Part shown: piece by piece, positions 1 through 8,093 of the stretch
Layout: each line of letters begins with the position of its first letter
Position numbering within the stretch: position 1 is the first letter of the stretch
Assembly: GCA_003141195.1 (NCBI GenBank)
Contig: PLLC01000011.1
Location: 1 to 37,670 of the forward strand
From: Syntrophaceae bacterium
GTDB taxonomy: Bacteria; Desulfobacterota; Syntrophia; Syntrophales; UBA5619
Direction of reading: 5' to 3'
DNA: 37,670 bases
Position numbers and translations under genes: made by a program
The notes under the pieces: model-generated
Databases searched by the model: none
What the model was told of the DNA's origin: nothing
The model's input: the letters and a program-made list of their open reading frames with translations, nothing else

Positions 1-1
1 C

Positions 2-151
2 TTCGTCTATCTGACCTGCGGGGACCACTCCATCGTTGCCCGGATGGAGGTGCCGGAGCGCCCGCTGACTGTGGGACAGACCCTCGAGGTGGACCTGAAG
101 ATGGTAAAAACCCATATTTTCGACAAGGAGACGTCACGGACCATCGTGTAG
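2..151 (+). CDS. Sugar ABC transporter ATP-binding protein, C-terminal end (partial)
   Basis: The last 49 codons of a gene that begins before the window. The translated tail holds a run like VGQTLEVDLKMVKTHIFD followed by KETSRTIV and the stop. This matches the end of the TOBE region of MalK/UgpC/MsmX-type ATPases, where a conserved HxFD-xxT motif closes the protein. Such ATPases energise uptake by MalF/MalG-type permeases at the cytoplasmic face of the membrane. Two such permeases and a binding protein lie at 2640-5922 on the opposite strand, so this is plausibly their missing ATPase. The Walker motifs are outside the window and cannot be checked. The gene is GC-rich, like the transporter genes and unlike the AT-rich genes that follow. 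Confidence 0.8.
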   Translation, partial: FVYLTCGDHSIVARMEVPERPLTVGQTLEVDLKMVKTHIFDKETSRTIV

Positions 152-261
152 GAAATAGGGGAAATATGTATTTTAATCAATATGAACGAATTACTGCAGC
201 CTCAACCATGAGGGTAGCAACAATTTTATTTTGATGGAAGATTAAAATAGGTGAATTTTAA
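152..261. other. AT-rich leader with a small hairpin
   Basis: Base composition changes sharply to AT-rich within about 20 bases of the preceding stop. A short stem-loop (cctca/tgagg around acca, 200-213) is followed by AATTTTATTTT and could be a weak terminator for the ATPase gene. A Shine-Dalgarno-like AGGTGA precedes the next start. Confidence 0.3.
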
Positions 262-1305
262 ATGGAAAAGAGAAAATGCGGTAATTCAGACTTAGAACTA
301 TCTGTATTGGGATTAGGATGCTGGGCTTTTGGAGGTGGAAAATATTGGGGTTATCCGGATCAGGAAGATATAAATAGAACTGTAAAATGCGCCGTTGATT
401 TGGGAATTAATTATTTTGATACGGCGGAAGCTTATAATGACGGAAATAGTGAAAGTTCTTTAGGAGAAGCAATTCAGGGAATTCCAAGAGATAAATTGAT
501 CATCGGCACTAAAATAAGTCCTTCAAACACGAATCCTAAAGTTCTTATGGAACACTGCGAGGCAAGTTTAAGAAGAATTAAAACAGATTATATCGATCTG
601 TACATGGTTCACTGGCCTATAACTTTAAAGGCGATTGCGCATTTTACTGATCAAAAAGTTGAATGCCCGTCAATAAATGATGCTTTTAAAACTTTAAGGA
701 AACTTAAAGAACAGGGTAAAATCAGGTATATTGGTATCAGTAATTTTGCAAAAAATACATTGAAAGAAGTAGTTGATACAAATACAGAAATTGTTGTAAA
801 TGAACTCCCATATAATTTACTGTGCCGCGCAATTGAATATGATATTTTACCGGAATGTATCAAACAAGGCATAGGAGTGATAGGATATTTTGCGTTACTT
901 CAAGGAGTTCTGGCTGATATTTATCCTGCTTTAGATGATGTACCTGCAATGCAACGACGGACAAGACATTTCGATTCCAGAAAATGTAATGATGTTCGTC
1001 ATGGAGAGAATGGTGCTGAAGAAGAAACAAATGAGTGTTTAAAGCAGATTAGGATGATCGCTAAGGAATATGGGTTAACAATGCCTCAAATAGCCTTAAA
1101 ATGGGCGATAGCAAATAGAGAAATCTCTTGTACTTTAGCAGGTGCTCGAAATAAAGCCAAGCTTGAAGATAATGTTCATTCTGTCAAAGAACCTTTGACT
1201 AAAGATATTGTTGAAAAATTGAATAAAGTAACAGATAATTTAAAAGAAAAACTTGGGAGATCATTTGACTATTATGAAACAGTATCAAATGACAGAACCA
1301 TATAA
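262..1305 (+). CDS. Aldo/keto reductase
   Basis: A 347-residue cytosolic NAD(P)H-dependent oxidoreductase of the aldo/keto reductase superfamily, a TIM-barrel fold. The catalytic tetrad is visible as Asp53, Tyr58, Lys84 and His117. The family signatures are present too: NYFDTAEAY in the N-terminal part, GKIRYIGISNF in the middle, and a late ALKWAIAN-TLAGARN segment that in this family helps bind the cofactor phosphate. The substrate cannot be read from sequence. Its partners, a short-chain dehydrogenase and an RbsD/FucU mutarotase immediately downstream on the same strand, suggest oxidation or reduction of a free sugar or sugar lactone. The gene is strikingly AT-rich compared with the rest of the window, which points to acquisition from a low-GC donor. 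An AGGTGA ribosome-binding site supports this start. Confidence 0.88.
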   Translation: MEKRKCGNSDLELSVLGLGCWAFGGGKYWGYPDQEDINRTVKCAVDLGINYFDTAEAYNDGNSESSLGEAIQGIPRDKLIIGTKISPSNTNPKVLMEHCEASLRRIKTDYIDLYMVHWPITLKAIAHFTDQKVECPSINDAFKTLRKLKEQGKIRYIGISNFAKNTLKEVVDTNTEIVVNELPYNLLCRAIEYDILPECIKQGIGVIGYFALLQGVLADIYPALDDVPAMQRRTRHFDSRKCNDVRHGENGAEEETNECLKQIRMIAKEYGLTMPQIALKWAIANREISCTLAGARNKAKLEDNVHSVKEPLTKDIVEKLNKVTDNLKEKLGRSFDYYETVSNDRTI

Positions 1306-1360
1306 TAAATTTTCATTCTTTTTATTGGAAAAAGGAAGTCCTCATGTCTGGTCCCCTTAC

Positions 1361-1376
1361 CTGAAAATGTTTTCAG
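1361..1376. repeat. Short palindrome in the gap between the two dehydrogenase genes
   Basis: CTGAAAATGTTTTCAG forms a 7-bp stem with a two-base loop, 23 bases before the next start. It could be an operator or an mRNA hairpin; no function can be assigned. Confidence 0.3.
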
Positions 1377-1398
1377 ATATTCTATTTTAGGAGAAAAT

Positions 1399-2160
1399 AT
1401 GGGTTCGTTAATAGGGAAAAAAGCTTTTATTACCGGTGCTGGACAGGGCATAGGTAAGGCTGTCGGAGAAGAACTTTTAAAAGCCGGGTGTGATATCTTT
1501 GTCAATACGTATAAAGATCTGGAAGGCGCTGCTGAACTTGCAAGTCTTGCCAAATCAGTGGGAAGAAAAGCCGGCTATTTCCAAGCAGATTTGACCGACG
1601 AAGAATCTGCAAAAAAATGTGTACAAAATGCGGTTTCATTTCTGGGTGGTTTGGATATTTTGATTAATAATACCGGCGGACTGATCAGGCGTAAAATGAT
1701 TCATGAAGTTGATATTGAATTCTGGAAAGCGGTAATTGAGCTTAATTTAACGACAATGATGGTTGTGACAAGAGAATGTATTCCGCATCTCGGAAAATCC
1801 GGCAGTGCAAGCATTGTAAATCTTGCTTCCCTTGCAGGAAGAAAAGGTGGCCATCCTGGGTCACTTGTTTATTCAATGACCAAAGGCGCTGTTTTAACCT
1901 GGACACGGGCTTTAGCGACAGAACTAGGACCAAAAGGGATAAGAGTCAATTCTGTTGCACCGGGTTTGATCCTCGGTACGAAATTCCATAATACTTTTAC
2001 GACAAAAGAATCTGCGGAGGCTACGATAAAAACGATTCCGCTTGGTCGTGCCGGAAATGTCAACGATGTCGCCCGCCCAGTTGTTTTTCTTGCGTCAGAA
2101 TATGATGGGTTTATAACGGGTGCAACGATAGATATCAACGGTGGTGTTTTGGGATGTTGA
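1399..2160 (+). CDS. Short-chain dehydrogenase/reductase, classical SDR
   Basis: A 253-residue cytosolic oxidoreductase with every hallmark of a classical SDR: the TGAGQGIG nucleotide-binding loop at 12-19, NNTGG at 90-94, Asn116, Ser144, and the Tyr158-Ser-Met-Thr-Lys162 active-site pair. The PG motif after the active site and a C-terminal DINGG segment are also typical. Related enzymes include FabG-like ketoreductases and sugar dehydrogenases such as L-fucose or glucose dehydrogenase; sequence alone does not choose between them. The neighbouring mutarotase-family gene and sugar transporter favour a sugar dehydrogenase. AGGAG lies a few bases before the ATG. Composition is AT-rich like the genes on either side, so the three probably arrived together. 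Confidence 0.88.
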   Translation: MGSLIGKKAFITGAGQGIGKAVGEELLKAGCDIFVNTYKDLEGAAELASLAKSVGRKAGYFQADLTDEESAKKCVQNAVSFLGGLDILINNTGGLIRRKMIHEVDIEFWKAVIELNLTTMMVVTRECIPHLGKSGSASIVNLASLAGRKGGHPGSLVYSMTKGAVLTWTRALATELGPKGIRVNSVAPGLILGTKFHNTFTTKESAEATIKTIPLGRAGNVNDVARPVVFLASEYDGFITGATIDINGGVLGC

Positions 2161-2198
2161 TTTTTTGATTTTCGAAGTCCCTAAAAGAAAGGAAAATA

Positions 2199-2621
2199 AT
2201 GTTAAAAACTAAATTGCTTCATCCGGAAATTCTTCAGGCTCTGGGTAGTTCAGGCCATGGTTCGCAAATTTTGATTGCTGATGGAAATTATCCTTATATA
2301 ACCGGCTCACCGCAAGCGGCCAAGAAAGTATTCTTAAATTTAACTCCCGGATTGGTTAAAGTAATGGATGTATTGAATTTATTGGTTGATATCATTCCTA
2401 TAGAATCTGCTACTGTCATTGTTCCGCCTGACGGGCAAAAACAGGAAATTCATGATGAATTTAAAAAAGTACTGCCTCAGGAAATTAATTTAAAAGAACT
2501 AAAGCGATTTGATTTTTATGATGCTGTGAAATCACCGAATACTTCTCTTGTAATTGCTACAGGTGAACAAAGAAGATTTGCAAATATTTTGCTAACCATT
2601 GGTGTTGTAAAAAGTTCTTAA
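2199..2621 (+). CDS. RbsD/FucU family sugar mutarotase
   Basis: A 140-residue protein of the RbsD/FucU family, which interconverts anomers or ring forms of free sugars such as ribose and L-fucose. The family His is His20 in GHG, followed by Asp28. The conserved end motif GEQRRFANILLTIGV matches the GE-x-x-x-x-ANI-L signature. The RFDFYDAV segment, resembling RFAFYERA of FucU, makes it closer to FucU than to RbsD. Length matches the family (about 130-145). Together with the two dehydrogenases upstream it suggests a catabolic cassette in which a sugar is imported, mutarotated and oxidised. The gene ends 18 bases before the stop of a convergent permease gene; no clear terminator is seen between them. 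Confidence 0.82.
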   Translation: MLKTKLLHPEILQALGSSGHGSQILIADGNYPYITGSPQAAKKVFLNLTPGLVKVMDVLNLLVDIIPIESATVIVPPDGQKQEIHDEFKKVLPQEINLKELKRFDFYDAVKSPNTSLVIATGEQRRFANILLTIGVVKSS

Positions 2622-2639
2622 ATAATAGTTTCACACTCT

Positions 2640-3515
2640 TTAGCCCTTCAGGCCACTCATCACGACGGCCTGGACCACCCAGCGCTGCAGCGTGATAAAG
2701 ATGAGCAGGATGGGTAGGATGCTGATCACCGCGGCGGCGGTGAGCAGGTTATACTCGATGAAGTACATGTTGGTGAAACTCATCAAGCCCATGGTGACCA
2801 CCTTCATCGTGGGGCTGTTAATCACCACCATCGGCCAGAAGAACTCGTTCCAGTTCCACATGAACTTGATGATCAGCAGGGTGGCCATGGCCGGCTTCAC
2901 CGACGGCAGAATCACCGAGAAGAAGATGCGGAGTTCACTGCAGCCGTCGATGCGGGCCTGGTCGATGTAGTCGTTGGGAATCATCTCGATGGCCTGCCGC
3001 ATCAGGAAGACGCCGAAGACGCTGACCAAGTCTGGGGCCACGATGCCCATGTAGGTATCGAGCAGCCCGAGATGGTTCATCCAGTTGTATAGCGGCACCA
3101 CGACCGACTGGAAGGGGACCATCATGATGCCGACGACAGCGAGGAAGAAGGCATCCCGTCCGGGGAAGTGATACTTTGCAAATCCAAAGCCCGCCAACGA
3201 CGAGACCACCAGACTGCTCACGGCGGCGATCGAGGCGACGATGGTGCTGTTCAGCAGGTAGCGCAGGAAGGGTTCGCGCTTGAAGACTTCGAAGTAGTTG
3301 GTCAGGTTGAACCAGTGGTCGGGGGTGATCTGAAGCGGCACGCGCTGGATTTCGGGGGCGGTTTTCAGCGAGGTGATCGCCATCCAGAAGAAGGGGAAAA
3401 AGATCGTGATGGCGCCACAGGCTACTGCGAGGGTGATGAGCCAGCGGAAGTAAACTTGCCGGACGCTGAGGCCCGCGTGGGGAGAAACGTCATCAGATGG
3501 AGCAATGGAATTCAT
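2640..3515 (-). CDS. Sugar ABC transporter permease, MalG/UgpE type
   Basis: An inner-membrane permease of the MalG class, about 291 residues with six predicted membrane helices. The cytoplasmic EAA loop that contacts the ATPase is clear: DYIDQARIDGCSELRIFF, leading to LPSVKPA. The ATG at 3515 is preferred to a TTG four codons earlier because GGGGAAAG lies just before it and MalG proteins usually begin with a short cytoplasmic tail. It is the last gene of a binding protein - permease - permease operon on the minus strand and lies about 110 bases after the first permease. The transported sugar cannot be predicted. Confidence 0.9.
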   Translation of the reverse strand: MNSIAPSDDVSPHAGLSVRQVYFRWLITLAVACGAITIFFPFFWMAITSLKTAPEIQRVPLQITPDHWFNLTNYFEVFKREPFLRYLLNSTIVASIAAVSSLVVSSLAGFGFAKYHFPGRDAFFLAVVGIMMVPFQSVVVPLYNWMNHLGLLDTYMGIVAPDLVSVFGVFLMRQAIEMIPNDYIDQARIDGCSELRIFFSVILPSVKPAMATLLIIKFMWNWNEFFWPMVVINSPTMKVVTMGLMSFTNMYFIEYNLLTAAAVISILPILLIFITLQRWVVQAVVMSGLKG

Positions 3516-3626
3516 GTCTTTCCCCAAACCGGAATCAATATCATCACAAAAGACCCTTCCCTGCTTTGTTACCCTAGCGCCGCAGCTCCACTTCTAAGTC
3601 CCTGCACTTCCGCCCTCAGCAGTTTT

Positions 3627-4535
3627 TCAGTACTCGACGGGTTTTCGGAAGATTCGCCATTGCAGTAAGGTTACCACCAGGAGCGTGATAAAGACGAACA
3701 CCGCCATGACGGAGGCGTCGCCGAATCGGAAGAATTTGAAGGCCGTGTCATACAGCAGCATGATGACGGTCTGACTTGCGCTTGCCGGTCCGCCCTGGGT
3801 TGTGGCGTACACCTGATCGAAGATCTTGAAGTTGAAAATGAGTTCGAGAATGCAGACCATCAGGATCTGCGGGTTGAGCAGCGGCAAGGTGATGTGCCGG
3901 AGTTGCTGGACGGCATTGGCCCCGTCGATTCTGGCCGCCTCGTAATACTGCTCCGGGATCGATTGGAGCGCGGCCAGGAAGATCATGGTGTCGAAGCCGA
4001 TCCGGACCCAGACGCTCACGGCGGCGATGGCCGGGCGCACCTGGAACAGACTCTGCAACCACTTCTGGGGCGGAATGCCGACGAACGACAGGGCGTAGTT
4101 CAGGAAGCCGTAGACCGGTTCGTAGATCCATTGCCAGATGAGGGCAGCCGCGACCAGCGAGGTGGCGAAGGGCAAGAAGTACATGGCGGCCCAGACGTTC
4201 CGCCACTTGAGATTGGTGATCCGGTTGAGACCGAGTGCCACGGCGAGCGCACAGATCACCGTGGTGGGCACGGAGAAGAGCACGAGTTGGATGGTGTTCT
4301 GGACAGCGGTCCAGAAGGTGGAGTCGGTGAGGACCTTTTCATAGAGGCGCAGGCCCACGAACTGGCTCGCTCCGCCTGGGGCGATCTTGTAGAACGAGTA
4401 CATGATGGACTGGGCGAGCGGCAGGATGAAGACGGAGCCGAAGAACAGCAGCGCGGGGAGAACGAACAGGAAGCCCGCACGGTTCTGGCGATCCGAGTAG
4501 TCCTTGGGGAACGCGATGCGAAACCATTGGCGCAT
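3627..4535 (-). CDS. Sugar ABC transporter permease, MalF/UgpA type
   Basis: The partner permease of the MalF/UgpA class, about 302 residues. After a short basic N-terminus comes the first helix (AGFLFVLPALLFFGSVFILP), then the usual family layout. The EAA loop reads EQYYEAARIDGANAVQQLRHITLPLLNP, the expected coupling site for a MalK-like ATPase. The open frame extends upstream to 4685, but that extension overlaps the binding-protein gene and encodes unlikely sequence with an intergenic hairpin in it. The ATG at 4535 (MRQWFRIAF) is therefore taken as the start, with AGGGG upstream. It works with the MalG-like permease downstream and the binding protein upstream. Confidence 0.9.
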   Translation of the reverse strand: MRQWFRIAFPKDYSDRQNRAGFLFVLPALLFFGSVFILPLAQSIMYSFYKIAPGGASQFVGLRLYEKVLTDSTFWTAVQNTIQLVLFSVPTTVICALAVALGLNRITNLKWRNVWAAMYFLPFATSLVAAALIWQWIYEPVYGFLNYALSFVGIPPQKWLQSLFQVRPAIAAVSVWVRIGFDTMIFLAALQSIPEQYYEAARIDGANAVQQLRHITLPLLNPQILMVCILELIFNFKIFDQVYATTQGGPASASQTVIMLLYDTAFKFFRFGDASVMAVFVFITLLVVTLLQWRIFRKPVEY

Positions 4536-4589
4536 AGCAGCAGAGAACCCCTGATCGGGCAAGTGGGCGATTGGGCAATTGGTTGAACA

Positions 4590-4628
4590 GGCAACTTGGC
4601 AACCGGTGAGCCCGGTTGCCAAGTTGCC
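4590..4628 (-). promoter_or_regulatory. Perfect 17-bp intergenic hairpin between binding protein and permease
   Basis: The arms 4590-4606 and 4612-4628 are exact inverted complements around a five-base loop. It sits in the 112-base gap between the binding-protein stop and the permease start. Hairpins at this place in sugar ABC operons (as in malE-malF) are known to stabilise the upstream mRNA or partly stop transcription, giving more binding protein than permease. There is no U-tract, so stabilisation is the likelier role. The gap also has related GCAATTGG/CAACTTGG repeats to its left. Confidence 0.6.
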
Positions 4629-4647
4629 GAACTGCCAGGTTACTTCC

Positions 4648-5922
4648 CTAGTCCTTGAGGATGCGATCCATCCTGGCGGCAGCATCGTCCAGCAAGGGCT
4701 TCGGCTGTCCTTTTCCGAACAGGACGCCTACGACTGCCTCGCCGAAGGCCGTGGCCAACTCATTTGATTTCGGGTGGAAGTAGGTCGGCGGCACCGGCTG
4801 GGCGAGCATATCCTTCGTGGACTGGTAGTCGGGCCGAGACTTCACGTAGGCGGTATCGAGGTTTACCGTCCAGACGGGGAGTATCCCCTGGCTCTGATGA
4901 TGCTCCATGTCGTCCTTGGCATTGCTGATGAACTTGTAAAACTCCCACGCCATTTGCTTGTTCGGGCTGTTCTTGTAAACCAGGTCCGTCCAGGGGAACA
5001 GAGCCCCCGCACCGGGGCAGGTCTTTTCACAGGGCAATGCGTACACCTTGAAGTTCACATCAGGCGCGTTCTTCTTCAGCCAGCCGAAGAACCAGGACTC
5101 GCGGAAGATGACGGCGGCCCGTTTCTGGCCAAAGGCATCTTCGGGATTCCCGAACGCCAAGCTCGCCACCTTGTCCTTCAGGACCAGATTGCCAAAGAAG
5201 GTAAGAGCGGCCACCATCTGTGGGCTGTTGGCATAGCCAGTGGCCTTGTCCAAATCCGGGCTCAGCAGCCGGGCGTCCCAGGCATGGGCAAAGGGGAGGA
5301 ACTTGTCCGTGATCCCCACCGGATGGCCCTTACTGCGGATGGCAAAGCCCACCTGCGTCGGCTCACCCCCCTTGGGGTCGGCAATCGTCAGCTTCTTCAT
5401 GGCCGCCAGCCACTCGTTCATGGTCTTGGGCGGCTTGTCCGGATTCAGGCCGGCCTTCTTGAACATGTCCACGTTGATGTACATCTGCTGGAAGTTGCCG
5501 TGCTCGATGGGTATCCCGTAGCGCACGCCCTTCCACTTGCCGATGGGGATCATGTACTTCGGCAGATTCTCGTCATAGACCTTCTCCAGATCGGCGGGCA
5601 TCTTGTCGCAGAAATCGTACTGCCCGCACCACTGGTTCGCCATCCCCATGAACATGTCAGGCGCGCCACTCTTGGCCATAAAGGCCGCCAGGTACTTGGC
5701 CTCGTATCCCTGGTAAGGGATGGTGACCAGTTCAACCTCGTACCCGGTCTTTTTGGCGAATTCCTTCCCCTTGGTTTCGTACCATTTGTTGAAGTCGGGG
5801 TTCTGTTCCCAGTGGGTCCAGAAGACCAGCTTCTTCTGCTGCGCGAAGCTAGAGTCAGGGATCGTCACGGCAACCAGCACCGCTGCCAGAATTACCAGCA
5901 TCCGCCATCCACCTCGTTGCAT
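4648..5922 (-). CDS. Extracellular sugar-binding protein, ABC transporter family 1
   Basis: A 424-residue periplasmic solute-binding protein. Residues 1-27 form a signal peptide (basic start, LVILAAVLVAVTI core, SSFAQ cleavage region). The mature start, KKLVFWTHWEQNPDFNKWYE, resembles the beginning of UgpB/MalE-like family 1 binding proteins. Internal features such as GAPDMFMG and the hinge-region segments fit the same family. A strong GGAGGAGATC ribosome-binding site precedes the ATG. It is the first gene of the transporter operon, with a plausible promoter upstream. Ligand identity is unknown; the adjacent sugar-oxidising cassette hints at a monosaccharide or oligosaccharide. Confidence 0.9.
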   Translation of the reverse strand: MQRGGWRMLVILAAVLVAVTIPDSSFAQQKKLVFWTHWEQNPDFNKWYETKGKEFAKKTGYEVELVTIPYQGYEAKYLAAFMAKSGAPDMFMGMANQWCGQYDFCDKMPADLEKVYDENLPKYMIPIGKWKGVRYGIPIEHGNFQQMYINVDMFKKAGLNPDKPPKTMNEWLAAMKKLTIADPKGGEPTQVGFAIRSKGHPVGITDKFLPFAHAWDARLLSPDLDKATGYANSPQMVAALTFFGNLVLKDKVASLAFGNPEDAFGQKRAAVIFRESWFFGWLKKNAPDVNFKVYALPCEKTCPGAGALFPWTDLVYKNSPNKQMAWEFYKFISNAKDDMEHHQSQGILPVWTVNLDTAYVKSRPDYQSTKDMLAQPVPPTYFHPKSNELATAFGEAVVGVLFGKGQPKPLLDDAAARMDRILKD

Positions 5923-5997
5923 GATCTCCTCCTTATTTCTTTGAATTCATTAATAATATTGGATAAGACATTGCTTCCGACGGGTCGATGATTTTAT

Positions 5998-6026
5998 CGT
6001 GTAGCAGGTCCAATTTTGTTTGTCAA
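5998..6026 (-). promoter_or_regulatory. Candidate sigma-70 promoter for the sugar transporter operon
   Basis: On the minus strand TTGACA (6021-6026) is followed after exactly 17 bases by TACACG (5998-6003). The -35 is a perfect match; the -10 is weak (3 of 6). It lies about 75 bases before the binding-protein start. Confidence 0.4.
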
Positions 6027-6056
6027 GGGATATTCTGCGGGGTTATTCTGCATCGC

Positions 6057-6253
6057 TGACCTGCCCCCAGAACATGTACCACATTTAAAGTTAGAATTCT
6101 GCCAATTTTTATTTCTCAATGCAGATACGCCTCTGGTGTCGGAGGGCGGTAATTCAAGGGGCTGTGTGGCCTGAACGTGTTGTATTCCAATCGCCATTTT
6201 TCAATCAGTACCTGTGCTTCTCTCAATGTATAGAAGATCTCTCCGTGCAACTG
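6057..6253 (-). mobile_element. IS3-family insertion sequence remnant (right end and transposase C-terminus)
   Basis: Read on the minus strand from 6253 to 6116, the frame encodes a sequence containing EKWRLEYNTFRPHSPL and NYRPPTPEAY before a TGA. This is the well-known C-terminal end of IS3-family OrfB (rve integrase core), with the W-R-x-x-YN-x-x-RPH-L motif. About 60 bases beyond the stop lies TGACCTGCCCCC (6057 on the plus strand), a plausible terminal inverted repeat with the TG/CA ends of this family. Upstream of 6253 the homology stops abruptly, so the catalytic DDE part and OrfA are gone. The element cannot transpose by itself. It marks a past insertion or deletion between the sugar transporter and the housekeeping block. 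Confidence 0.75.
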
Positions 6254-6261
6254 AATAACCA

Positions 6262-6414
6262 TCGGCTATAAGCCGAAGGGTTCAGCGGCCGCGTCGAATG
6301 AATTCGACTACTATGCGGCCTCTTTATGAAATGTTTAAGATCGCTCATCCCTTCGGGATTTCGCAAAACTTTCTTCGCCTGAAGGCGAGGGGTTTCAACC
6401 ATCCCCGAAAGGGA
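6262..6414. other. Cluster of five short hairpins beside the IS remnant
   Basis: Within 153 bases there are five inverted repeats in series: 6262-6276 (tcggc/gccga), a nested one at 6287-6320 (ggccgc and gtcgaa paired with ttcgac and gcggcc), 6347-6359 (atccc/gggat), 6375-6388 (tcgcc/ggcga around tgaa) and 6402-6414 (tccc/ggga around cgaaa). Several have stable UUCG-, GAAA- or UGAA-like loops. No convincing reading frame covers the region. This looks like a structured RNA or an end of a folded mobile element (intron, retroelement or casposon-like). I do not recognise the family. Confidence 0.4.
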
Positions 6415-6722
6415 CACTAAATATAACAACGCATGATAGACGTTTACAGGAAATACGGGCATCGCGCATTTAATGGTCGTGTTTAACTGTTATAAATACT
6501 AATAGATTAACAATCTAAAGTCAATCTGGGATTATGGATCATTCGGTGAGAATTACAAGTGGTAATCATCAATTTTGACAAATGCCTGCCACTCAACAGT
6601 TGTAGGTGGCTTCAATAACCAGCACATGTCTTTTTGGTCAAGCAGTACGGGTTGTAATCTGCTACAAAAAAGCATCGGCCTCCCTTATTGACTACAATAA
6701 ATAATTGATGCCCTGGAGACTT
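6415..6722. other. AT-rich intergenic stretch, nothing recognised
   Basis: About 300 bases, clearly AT-richer than the rsmB gene that follows. I see no coding frame with a ribosome-binding site, no tRNA and no repeat. It may be leftover from the same decayed element as the IS fragment and hairpins. Confidence 0.4.
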
Positions 6723-8093
6723 TTAAACAGGTTTTTCGGAGGTGCGGGTGAAGACCGCCCCGAAGAAGCCGTCCGTGCCGTGGCGGTGGGGGAAGGTCCG
6801 GAAGAAGCCGTCGGCGTCGATGAGTTCCGGGGGGATCCCTCCCGGTGGGATGCGTTTAAACCCCGGTCGGGCGGCGAGGAGATCGGCGGCGACATCCTCG
6901 TTCTCTTCGGGTGTCACGGTACAGACGCAGTAGACCAGGAGGCCGCCCGGCTTCACGCAGTCCGCCGCACCACGGAGGAGGCGTTTCTGGATCTGCAAAC
7001 ATTTTTTGAGGTCCATCGGGGCGATCCGCCAGCGGATCTCCGGGTTCCGCCGGAGCGTGCCGAGGCCGGAGCAGGGGGCGTCGAGGAGGACCCGGTCGAA
7101 GGCGCCGCGAAAGGCCTCCGGCGTCCGGGCTGCGTCCCCCGGATGGGTTTCCACGATGGTCACGCCGAGGCGTCCGGCCTCCGCCGCGAGGAGACGGAGT
7201 TTGTCCGGATGGAGATCGACGGCGGTAATTTCCCCCCGGTTTTTCATGAGGGCGGCCAAGTGAAGCGTCTTTCCCCCCGCGCCGGCGCACAGGTCGAGGA
7301 TCCGTTCGCCGGGCCGCGGGGCGATGAGGCGGGAGACCAGTTGGGACGCCTCGTCCTGAACCCGGATCAGGCCGTTCCGGAAGGCGGCCGTCTCCCGGAG
7401 GCCGGCGGCGGGGGTGGGGAGGATGATGCCGTCGGGGGAGAAGCGGGCCGTTTCGGCGGTGATTCCATCTTCTGCGATCGCCGCGATCGCCTTCTCTCGC
7501 GATGTTTTCAGGGCGTTCACGCGGATGGCCAGCGGTGGGATGGTGTTGTTCGCTCGGCAGATGGCGATGGTTTCGTCGATGCCGTACCGGTCCAGCCAGC
7601 GCTCGACGAGCCAGCGGGGGTGGGAATGGAGGACGGCGATTGCCCTGCCGGGGTCCTTCGCCATGTCCGGCCAGGCGATGACATCCTTTTCCCGGAGGGC
7701 ATTCCGGAGGATGGCGTTCACCAGTCCTGCAGCGGCCGGGCAGATCTGCTTTGCGATGCCGACGGCCTCGTTCACCACGGCGAAGGCGGGGATCCGGTCG
7801 GTGAAGAGGAGCTGGTAGAGCCCCGTCCGGAGGATGTTCCGGACCGGCGTCTCCAGGGCGGCGTCATCCCCCCGGTAAAATCGGCCGATGATCCAGTCCA
7901 GGCGGCCCCGCATCCGGAGTGTGCCGTAGACGAGCTCGGTGATGAGCCTCCGGTCCTGGGGGTTTTGGATGCCCGTTCCGGAGAGGGCGGCGTCGAGGAG
8001 GGGTTCCGCATAGTCCCCCTTCTGATCGATCCGGTTCAGGATCTCTATGGCGGTGCCCCGCGCCGTCTTCGGTTTTTTCCGTTCGTCCGTCAT
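6723..8093 (-). CDS. rsmB: 16S rRNA (cytosine-C5) methyltransferase RsmB
   Basis: A 456-residue enzyme that methylates cytosine 967 (E. coli numbering) of 16S rRNA using S-adenosylmethionine. The N-terminal ~135 residues are a NusB-like RNA-binding domain, the mark of RsmB/Sun/Fmu over other RNA m5C methyltransferases. The methyltransferase core has the SAM-binding DLCAGAGGKT at 268-277, the DAPCSGLG motif with Cys341, and CVCTVTPEEN with the catalytic-type Cys391. Length is typical. The ATG overlaps the stop of a possible small frame (ATGA), suggesting translational coupling in the priA-fmt-rsmB operon. Confidence 0.95.
   Translation of the reverse strand: MTDERKKPKTARGTAIEILNRIDQKGDYAEPLLDAALSGTGIQNPQDRRLITELVYGTLRMRGRLDWIIGRFYRGDDAALETPVRNILRTGLYQLLFTDRIPAFAVVNEAVGIAKQICPAAAGLVNAILRNALREKDVIAWPDMAKDPGRAIAVLHSHPRWLVERWLDRYGIDETIAICRANNTIPPLAIRVNALKTSREKAIAAIAEDGITAETARFSPDGIILPTPAAGLRETAAFRNGLIRVQDEASQLVSRLIAPRPGERILDLCAGAGGKTLHLAALMKNRGEITAVDLHPDKLRLLAAEAGRLGVTIVETHPGDAARTPEAFRGAFDRVLLDAPCSGLGTLRRNPEIRWRIAPMDLKKCLQIQKRLLRGAADCVKPGGLLVYCVCTVTPEENEDVAADLLAARPGFKRIPPGGIPPELIDADGFFRTFPHRHGTDGFFGAVFTRTSEKPV

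Noticed and set aside
4774-5991. A 405-codon frame on the plus strand
   Set aside because: Antisense to the binding-protein gene, without a ribosome-binding site or recognisable domain.
6391-6420. A CRISPR-repeat-like unit (GTTTCAACCATCCCCGAAAG)
   Set aside because: There is only one copy, no spacer spacing, and no cas gene in the window.
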